Source of the DNA: Clitopilus passeckerianus
Taxonomy: Eukaryota; Basidiomycota; Agaricomycetes; Agaricales; Entolomataceae
Length of the DNA stretch: 64,000 nt
Reading direction: 5' to 3'
Assembly: GCA_944990035.1 (NCBI GenBank)
Contig: CALYLX010000135.1
Coordinates: 203,941-267,940 of the forward strand
Below are positions 56,405-64,000 of this stretch, piece by piece; position 1 is the first letter of the stretch; each line of letters begins with the position of its first letter. The translations under genes and the position numbers were made by a program. The notes below the pieces were generated by a model, which worked only from the letters and a program-made list of their open reading frames with translations, was not told the origin of the DNA and ran no database searches.

Positions 56405-58084
56405 TTACATGCCACCAGGTCCTTGCGAGGCAATTCTCCGCTCGAGGTTACTTCATAGAAGTCAGTATTGTCTCTTCGCAATCAATTGAAAAAGAACATA
56501 CCGCAGGGTCTCCTCCTTCGCCAGCAACTGCTGAGTTTTCTCATTAATCTCACGCTGTACCCGAAGCTCGACTTCACGCAGCTTCTCCTCCTCTCGGCGC
56601 AGCTGCTCTTCCTTCAAGCGGACGCTCTGGTTGACAAGGTCCTCTGGCAGAACTTGGGATATGCTGTAAAAGTAGTTGACACAGGGGCGTCAGTAAGGCG
56701 CGGCTTCAGATGCGAGAAGAGCAAAAACTGACCGGTTATCCGTAACAGTCCTCGAGAGCTTCTCAGTACGGTAGGTTTCGTACAACACATCCTCGGTAAG
56801 CGCCTTCAAGTCGTTGAGATGCGTGCTGAAAGAAATGAAGCACGTTAGAAGTAGCTCTCCCGCGGCGGCAGTAACTTTATACTCACCCGAGGAGTGCTTC
56901 GCGGAGGCGGAGGAAGTCTGAGTGCTCGGGATTCTCGACCTCAACGATACCCCACGGATAAATCCTAGCGCGGACGGGTTCGCCATCGATTTCCACTTCT
57001 TCCTCTGAGCCTACAATTGCGAATGGAAGCAGTGCCTAGACGCCGTATCCGGATTAGTTGAAATGATGCGCTTTGAAATAAAGGAAACTCACCCTAAGCT
57101 CCATATTATCCTGAATGGTCTCCTCATCATCTTCCTCAACATCGTAGGGGAAGTTATAGATCGGAATGTCGTAATATTCAATATCTTCCATGATCTGTAT
57201 CACACCGAGGAGGGACCGAGGTCAGCTCAATAAACTTGAGGTTGCCACGTAAACGAAGGTGGCAAAGGTAGGAAACGTACGCGTTTCTTGAATGCTTTGA
57301 GTTCGGCGGGGGTCAAGGAATCTGAGCGGCCGATGACAGGGATGACATTGACGCGGGGGGAGAGTTGGCGCATAAGTTCAATATCGAGTTCTCTCAAGCT
57401 GAGGGACAGGAAATGGTGCAGAATGGATGCGAATAAATTCGAGAGATAGAGGTTAGTGCTAGACCAAATTCGAGAAATGATGCGAAACATACGCATGTCC
57501 TCCGGGAGGGATGAAATAGAGTACAGCATGGACTCTGCTGTCCTTGAAGCGGGGGTTACGCTTAATTCTTGACTGTTCAGCCAAGATATCGTCGTATTGC
57601 CGTTCTAGGTAAGCTAGAATCTCTTGGAAACTGCAGGAATTCAATAAGGTTCATCGACACGTAAGAACGAGCGCGCTACTCACGCATAATCATTGTCAAT
57701 GCTGTTTCCAAAGCCTGGTGTGTCGACAACAGTGAGGGAAATACGGATACCCTCTTCCTCGAGTTCTGCAGCGCAGGCGAGTGTTGCATGAGAGGAGAAC
57801 CTATATTTAGGTAATGTGACACTCACCAACAGTGTGAGGCTTAATTGTGAGTTGTTCCTCAACGTTAGCCGTCTCAGGGTTATCATACACCTTGTGCGAC
57901 AAGACCTCTGAGTCGCACAAAGTGTTCACGAAGGTCGTTCTGCCAGTTCCAGCGGCACCTGGCAATGGCAGCCATTAGTTTGACATTTCTCCGTATGAAA
58001 CGCCACACACGACGCACCGACAACCATTACAGTGAAGTTGATACCCTTCACTTTGCTCCCTCGTCGTCTTCCCATCATAGGCAT
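56405..58084 (-). CDS. CDC11: Septin, CDC11/AspA type
   Basis: Component of septin filaments at septa and hyphal necks. Start [20 protein letters not shown], the basic membrane-binding region. The P-loop reads [14 protein letters not shown]: Arg replaces the usual Lys, as in yeast Cdc11, which also reads SGR. Then [16 protein letters not shown] (G3), [57 protein letters not shown] (the NKxD-equivalent region), [34 protein letters not shown], and [19 protein letters not shown]. The C-terminus is a Glu/Arg/Lys-rich coiled coil ([20 protein letters not shown]). The last intron begins GTATGTTC, and the end reads [14 protein letters not shown]. About ten exons. Confidence 0.92.
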
Positions 58085-58857
58085 CTTGAATGATAGTTGT
58101 GGTGGCGGTAAAGGTCAAAGATAACAGCTAAACTTGAAATACCGTCGTCGAATGGTTTAAATATTCGAGACTACGCCGCACAAGCACTTCAGAACTTTCG
58201 AAGTTTTAGTTTGGGAACCTTCCTCAATCGAATCTCAGCCGACGTTGTGATGGTAATGTTGATGATATCCGTGGGCTTGTGGATATAACACGAGTAAACA
58301 TTGCGACCTACTTACTAGAATCCGGAGTCCGACACTATCACTTCCGTACCATGAACGGTGGTTACCCCAATCTACCCCAGAGAATTGAGCAATCTTCCGC
58401 TTGATATTCCCCGCAGCAGAGATGCTGCAAAACTGGGGAAATCACATGGAAAAGGCAAGTTCACCGAAGTGGCGGCCAAAATCAAAAGCTCAAGACTTCG
58501 TCATTTGATCACTTTGTTGGGGATTTAAACTGCATCCGCGTATGAATGAGAGAGACCAAAATGCAAGAAAATCTCAGTTTTTGAGGTGAATTCATGCTTG
58601 AAAGATGCAGAAAATTGTGGCCAACACGTTGCAGGCCATGTACCTTGGCCGGCGGTGATTTCAGGGCAAAATGAACGGTGAAAAAGCGCTCGTCCAAGAC
58701 GACGATGGGTAAAACGCGTCGGTAAACGATTCTATTCTGACGTGATGGCTCGCGGTCAAGAGATTAGCAGACCTTGATTCAGAGGGGCAAGTATTTAAGA
58801 ACCCATATGGCCATGGCGGATTCCCAGACCCAGCTACATTCCCTCCTTATACCAACA
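58085..58857. other. Divergent intergenic region, septin / short-chain dehydrogenase
   Basis: 773 bp between divergent starts, without a gene. A small open frame at 58509-58697 minus has no support. No TATA of good quality was seen for either gene. Confidence 0.4.
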
Positions 58858-60146
58858 TGAGCCATATACCAGACGACAAGCTCTTCTCGTTCTCCGACCG
58901 CCTCAAGGGCAAGGTTGTCATCATCACTGGCGCTGCCAACGGAATTGGTAAAGAGGCCGCGACTCGTTTTGGTGAATTCGGGTATGTCGTACTATTAAAC
59001 TTTGGAAATACAGAAATGTAATGTTTTAATAGTGCCAAGGTCGTTATTGGTGACCTCGATGCAGCAGGCGCAGAGAAAACCGTAGAGGTCATCAAGGAGA
59101 AAGGAGGGTATGTGTGGTTCTTGTGCCATTCTAAAGACCTTCTTCTGACCTTTACGCACAGTGAAGCAGTCTCACTGAAGTGTAATGTCACCGTCTGGGA
59201 AGACCAGGTCGCCATGTTCGAGCTGGCCGTGTCCCGGTACGGCACTGTGGACATAGTCGTGAGTACTTCCTCGTGTATGACCTCCAGTGAATTCAAGCCA
59301 ACCAATTAAACAGGTTCCAAACGCTGGTGTATCAGAGATTGGCTCCTTTGACACAGTCAAATTCACCGGTGGAAAGCCAGTCAAACCAAACTTCAAAACA
59401 CTCGATGTGAACCTCACTGGAACACTTTACTGTGCGGACAAAGGCCTACTTTTTTCCTTGACATCGAGCTAAACCAATAATTTAATAGCTGCACACCTGG
59501 CCCAGCACTATTTGGCTCTTAAACGGAGCCCAGACGATCTCAAAGCCCTTGTCCTCATTGGTTCAATGGGTAAGCCTCCCATTCCATACGTATCCAGACC
59601 CTGACTGACAATTGTCCAGCATCATGGTCTGGCATTCCTCGTGGCGCGATGTACTCTGCCTCAAAACACGCTGTCCTCGGCCTCATGCGATCCCTGCATC
59701 CAGGCTTTGCCATGCAAGGCATCCGCATCTCCTGTATCCACCCCTTCTTTGCCGACACTGCAATTGTGCCCACCCCCATCAAGCTCGTCCTTGCTGGCAT
59801 CCCTCTGGCCACAGTACCAAAGATTGCTGGCGCCATTATCTACTCTGCCACAAACCCCGATCCTGAAACGAGCGGGAATGCCTGGTTATTGGTAGACAAT
59901 GGGCCGGTATTCATGGTTCCAAAGGAAGAGTTCAAGATGGGGGTGTACAAGATGATTGACGACAGGGCCAATGCTGCATTGAAGGGTGTGACAGGACTGA
60001 TTTATTACGCAAGGTTGAGCAGGGATTTGTTCAGGATCCTCGGAAAGCCGGTGATTACGACTGCGCTGTTGGGCTATGCGGCCAAGTGGGGATGGGAGAA
60101 CAAGGAGCTTATTACGAGGCAGATTCAAAGCCTGACGGGCCATTGA
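58858..60146 (+). CDS. NAD(P)-dependent short-chain dehydrogenase/reductase (15-PGDH-like)
   Basis: A classical SDR. MSHIPDDKLFSFSDRLKGKV is followed by the cofactor loop VIITGAANGIGKEAATRFGE (TGxxxGIG, residues about 24-31). An Asp after the second strand (VVIGDLDAAG) suggests NAD preference. Next VPNAGVSEIGSFDTV (NAG motif), DVNLTGTLY, LIGSMASWSGIP with the catalytic Ser, and YSASKHAVLGLMRSL with YxxxK. A C-terminal extension (LSRDLFRILGKPVITTALLG) ends LTGH. Seven exons, about 315 residues. Substrate unknown; the family includes hydroxyprostaglandin- and alcohol-oxidising enzymes. Confidence 0.9.
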
Positions 60147-60325
60147 GTCTCCATATTGTAGCTATGCAGGTGTATGATATTCTTGTATCTTGTTGGGGAT
60201 CCTGTGCCGATATAATCCACTAGTATATTAGCGCATACAACAGCGAGGCCTATGAACGTCCAATTGGTGCAACATCTCTGTGTATTTCTTGAGCAAGAGA
60301 GTATCAGAATAGAAAGCTTGGTCAC

Positions 60326-61236
60326 CTACCTTCTGCTATTCTGGACCCGAATGAATAGCCAATCCACTGCAGCTCGTACACCCGTCCTGTTGTGTGTTAA
60401 ATGTGTGCTTCTATGAATGAGCCCAACACTTACCCCTCTATTGCAGAGACTCCCATGACATCCAAGCTGGCAATCCTTTGCCTTCTCTGGGCAGCTTCTC
60501 TCTCATGTTCGTCCTGAGCAAATCTGTCCCGACGTGCGCTTTCTAGCTTTCGCTGATACCAGTCTTCGTAGTCATGCCTGATTTCTTCGACCGACAAGCT
60601 CATAGGGGAGTCCTGCTTGTTTGCAACAAGTAGAAGAGGAACATTCAAAATTTGAGGTGCCGAAAGCACGCCATCTACATATTGACTGATCAGGTTGTTG
60701 TACAACATCAAGAATGAAAGAAAAGGCGCACCAAAGACTTCCCAGCCTTCGCTGAGTCGTTCGCGGTCCTCGGCGTCAATGACGTACACTACTGCATGGC
60801 AGTCATCGTAGTACTTTGGCCAGATATTCCGGATACCTCGTTGGCCGCCCAAGTCCCAGAACTGTAAGATAGTGGATGGCAAAGTGATTGTTCCAGCTGC
60901 ATCGAGGTGATGTGAACATGCAAGGCAATATAGAACAGCCATACAACGCACTGTTCTGACCGACGGTAGGAGCTATCTTGTCAGGTGCCAGACCAGGCGT
61001 TTCATTATATAGTGTCTTTATTTTCTCAAGCAACGTCTGCCTATATCCTTTCAGAGAGCGTTCCCAAGAAGATAGTAGCAGCCGGTCGTACCGTCTTGCC
61101 TGCACCGTCAAGGCCAATGATGATTACTGAGAATTCTTCTTTCCTGCATCGTCGTTGAGCATGAGCATGTATATCGTCTTTTGCGCTGCCCTCACCGTGT
61201 CAGATATTCATGAAACCCCTTGAGTAAATGGTACAT
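60326..61236 (-). CDS. ARL3: ARF-like small GTPase ARL3 / ARFRP1
   Basis: A Golgi GTPase that recruits Arl1 and golgins at the trans-Golgi. MYHLLKGFHEYLTRKEEFSV is the ARFRP1 N-terminus, a non-myristoylated type since residue 2 is Tyr. P-loop GLDGAGKT, then LLEKIKTLYNE, PTVGQNIGTITLPST (switch 1), QFWDLGGQRGIRNIW (G3), LLLVANKQDSP (G4, NKQD), and MGVSAIEGTGVRAAVDWLF (G5 region, joined across an intron). It ends IRVQNSRR at 60326. Between the G3 and G4 exons, introns fall near 60,700 and 60,950. Six exons. It has a long charged insert (QRKLESARRDRFAQDEHERE), as in other fungal orthologs. Divergent from VMA16. Confidence 0.92.
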
Positions 61237-61317
61237 CACCGTCAAGTCGCAGCCAGCTTGACATCAACATCCCCAAATAATACCACAACCGTCACTCTTC
61301 CCTTTCTCTCATCCATC
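61237..61317. promoter_or_regulatory. 81-bp bidirectional promoter between ARL3 and VMA16
   Basis: The two start codons face away from each other with only 81 bp between them. The interval is CT-rich on the VMA16 side (CTTCCCTTTCTCTC) and has no obvious TATA box, so both transcripts must initiate in very little space, or their 5' UTRs overlap. Confidence 0.6.
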
Positions 61318-62325
61318 ATGGGCTACTATGGCTCGTACTACACTTATGGCCTGCCAACCTTCGTTATCATAGTCATCGCCCTTTACTTACTATTCACTGG
61401 TCAGTCTGCCGACACGTCGAACCAGGAGAGGTTTACTGACGGTAACTGGCATTTGGTACAACAGGCTCGGGAGAGGCGTTCAATGTTGGCCGTTTTCTTG
61501 AGGAGACAAGTCCCTATGCATGGGCTGCTACTGGCGTTGGGCTTTGTATTGGACTGAGTGTGCTGGGTGCTGCATGGTATGTCACAAACATTCGGGTGTA
61601 TGCTTTGAGCTGGGCTGATGAACCGTGCTGCGCGTAGGGGCATCTTCATCACTGGCTCTTCAATTCTGGGCGGTGGTGTCCGCACCCCTCGTATTACTAC
61701 CAAGAACTTGATTAGGTGGGCTACACTATTAGGAATGATGTGTCCGGTCTTCTAAAGCTATGTCAAGCGTTATTTTCTGCGAAGTCGTAGCCATTTACGG
61801 AGTCGTATGCCTTTCATCCTGGCCTCTCCCTACATGAGCTCACATCTATTCATTTCGCAGATCATCGGCATTGTGTTCTCAGCCAAGCTCGCTAAGGTTG
61901 AAGCTGACCTGTTCACTCCCGAGAATTACTTCACTGGTCCGTCCACAATTCCAATATTCCTTATGTCATCTTACTCACTCCCCTCTGTTGCCAGGCTTCG
62001 CACTATTCTGGGGTGGTCTCACCGTCGGATGTTGCAACCTTCTTTGTGGTTTATGTGTCGGGATCACCGGTGCCACTGCTGCCATTTCCGATGCGGCAGA
62101 CCCCAGTCTATTCGTCAAGATCCTGGTCGTTGAAGTGTTCGGAAGTATCTTGGGGTTGTTTGGACTGATTGGTGGGTGTTTTATCCTCCTACGCTAGCTC
62201 TTGGCCTCACGACAGCTTACTGACATGACCTTTCTGTAGTTGGACTGCTCATGGTCAGTCACGCTAAAGACTTTGCAGCAAGTGCCACAGCATCCACCGC
62301 AGTCAGAGCCGTACTCGCACATTAA
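61318..62325 (+). CDS. VMA16: V-type H+-ATPase proteolipid subunit c'' (VMA16/PPA1)
   Basis: Membrane-ring subunit of the vacuolar proton pump. [20 protein letters not shown] begins the first hydrophobic helix; further exons encode [40 protein letters not shown], and [20 protein letters not shown], which holds the essential proton-carrying Glu of c''. Then [40 protein letters not shown], and [20 protein letters not shown] with the second Glu, ending [10 protein letters not shown]. Seven or eight exons, about 205 residues. The first intron follows LLFTG. Divergent from ARL3. Confidence 0.94.
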
Positions 62326-62516
62326 TCAGTCGACGTGTATCGTACGAATGCGTTTGTAATACCCAAGCTGTCACCACCCCTAAGAATCCAATAGCGGCTT
62401 AGAACACGCGTTGTGATCGAACGTGAGGTCGACTTTCCAAAGTCCATTTCTACTGCAAACAAAATACCAGGTATACGGAATACACATATCAGCAAAGAAA
62501 CAAGACGCCTTTTAGC

Positions 62517-64000
62517 CTACTTCTTATGATCCTCAAACGGACTCTCAGCATACTCCAAGCCATCGCTATCCTCCGAATCATGTCTAGCCACTGGTGGGGA
62601 AGAACTCTCGGGCCTGAGCAATGACACAGGTTTCCGCGGTAGTAATCCTAATTTGCCTGCATCCATAGCTTTAGGAACCGCACCCCCGAAGCCAGAACCC
62701 GTTCGGGGAGGTGAAGCAGCCCCGCTCCCGCTTTCTGTCGCAGGCGGAGGGGTCGTAGTTGCTGGCGCTGAAGGTGTGGGAGTGGTTTGACGTGCTGCGG
62801 TAATAGTCTTTGAGCCTCGGGTTCGTAACAAGTTAGAATTGAGACCTACCGGCTTCAGGAGTAACATCATATCCTTGCACGGCGGTAGAGCCAACAGTAG
62901 CGGTCGGCTGTGCAGGAGGAGGACTGGGGCTTCCGAATCCCTCAGGCCGAGTGGTTGCAGGAATCTGTGGGGGGTTGGTGCTGACACGGCTTTCGTACTG
63001 ATTCGGATCCCATCGGTCTGAAGATGTAGGACCATTACCACCATACTGATACGCGCTGGGGTATGTGCTTGGGTTGACGTTGGGAGGTGGCCCTTCACTA
63101 GATTGGCCAGGACGAGGTTGGTCCATTTCTTGAATCTTGGCTTTGACTTTGGAGAATATGCTTCCAAATGTCTTCTTCCCGGCTGCGCTACGCAGTTAGT
63201 ACGCTGGAAATGATATCATGCAAGATGAAAACGTACTTTCTGCAATCCGAGTAAATGACTGCTGTATGTCCCCCATAGTATCCCCTCCCGCTGCCTGACC
63301 GCCTTGACCTTGCCCTTGTTGTGTTTGCCAACCATGTTGATCAGGCCGGGCAGGTTGTTGGAAACGAGGGCGGTTCTGTCGAGTTTGGTACTGGGCTTCC
63401 CATTGGCTTTGGTGCTGCTGCTGTTCTTCCAGCATCAGCTGGCGTGCAAACTGCTCATCAAGCTCTTCTTGAGTCTACATGAGGATGTAGATGAGATTCA
63501 ATCGTATAGAAATCTAAACCATAGGGGACATACCATGCCCACATGGCTAGCTTGCGTCGGCTGGCCGGGAGCTGCAGGTGATTGCTGCGTTTGCTGTTGC
63601 GCAGCTTGAGGCTCCCCGACGTAGTTAGGGTCGCTCATCCCAAGGAGAACATCGATTGCGCGTTCTTGATCACCGTTCACGGAATCAAGGACGGATAGCC
63701 TAAATTAAGTAGAAACACAAAGCCTTAGCGATAATTTGACAAAAACAGAGGTCGGATAACGCACAGAACGAGATCATCGTAATCCGGGAACATAGCCTTC
63801 AGCCCAGCGACCCGTGGATCACCGGCTTGTTCATTCTGCTGATTCTGCTGCTGCTGCGGTCGTGGCGGCTGCTGGGGAGGTAGTGGGGATCCTGAGGAAG
63901 TCATCGGAGGTGGAGGTGGGCCTGAAGGCGGGGCGTATGTCGCTGCATCGTTTGGGCCTTGTCCGTCTGTATCAGTACTGCTATGAGAAGCAGCAACCAG
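62517..64000 (-). CDS. CUE5: CUE-domain ubiquitin-binding protein, CUE5-like (5' end cut by window)
   Basis: Probable ubiquitin-to-autophagy adaptor or related ubiquitin-binding protein. The CUE domain is readable on the minus strand at about 63,610-63,830: RVAGLKAMFPDYDDLV, the intron at about 63,700-63,760, then SVNGDQERAIDVLLGMSDPN. It has the MFP and LL signature residues. The rest is Gln/Pro-rich and disordered: MTQEELDEQFARQLMLEEQQ, GDTMGDIQQSFTRIAE, KKTFGSIFSKVKAKIQEMDQ (helical), and an SP-rich tail ending SPFEDHKK. Four or five exons lie in the window. There is no in-frame Met before the right edge, so the N-terminus lies beyond 64000. Confidence 0.83.

Noticed and set aside
56131..56481. 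116-codon minus-strand frame beside the septin
   Set aside because: It overlaps the spliced septin 3' exon in another frame and has no motifs.

Overview
The window is nuclear DNA of a filamentous basidiomycete, most likely an agaricomycete. Genes are split by many short introns of about 50-70 nt with GT-AG and occasional GC-AG borders, and the protein set is fungal (ADA2, TSR1, a CDC11-type septin, DPH5, VMA16, a GEF1-like chloride transporter, an ISP4-type oligopeptide transporter). Nothing bacterial, viral or CRISPR-like is present. All multi-exon spans below run from start codon to stop codon and were assembled by eye from exon reading frames, intron borders and family motifs.

Left 25 kb: a cluster of six secreted type-B carboxylesterase/lipase paralogs. 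Three are on the minus strand (called A, partial at the window edge; B; C) and three on the plus strand (D, E, F). Between them lie conserved genes: a peroxisomal ANT1/PMP47-type carrier divergent from a 3-hydroxyacyl-CoA dehydrogenase, a tRNA-Gly, cytosolic asparaginyl-tRNA synthetase, DPH5, an F-box protein and LSM4. All six esterases share seven intron positions and keep the Ser-Glu-His triad. Three of them (A, C, F) have lost the second oxyanion-hole glycine, and A and F also have altered nucleophile elbows. A and C are close duplicates that include the core promoter.

Middle (25-44 kb): a large gene-poor gap, the OPT transporter, an ERV2-like sulfhydryl oxidase, a decayed gene carrying a 472-bp hAT-type MITE with perfect 16-bp terminal inverted repeats and an 8-bp target-site duplication, HOP2 divergent from a LEU5-like mitochondrial carrier, another gene-poor gap, and a large ankyrin protein with a long disordered tail.

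Right 20 kb: mostly housekeeping genes. These are ADA2, TSR1, a 73-residue unknown protein with a clear promoter, a CLC chloride transporter, septin CDC11, a short-chain dehydrogenase, the divergent pair ARL3/VMA16 sharing an 81-bp promoter, and a CUE-domain protein (CUE5-like) cut by the right edge.

The best candidates for new biology are the esterase array with natural oxyanion-hole substitutions and the MITE-split gene. No wholly unknown multigene system was found.
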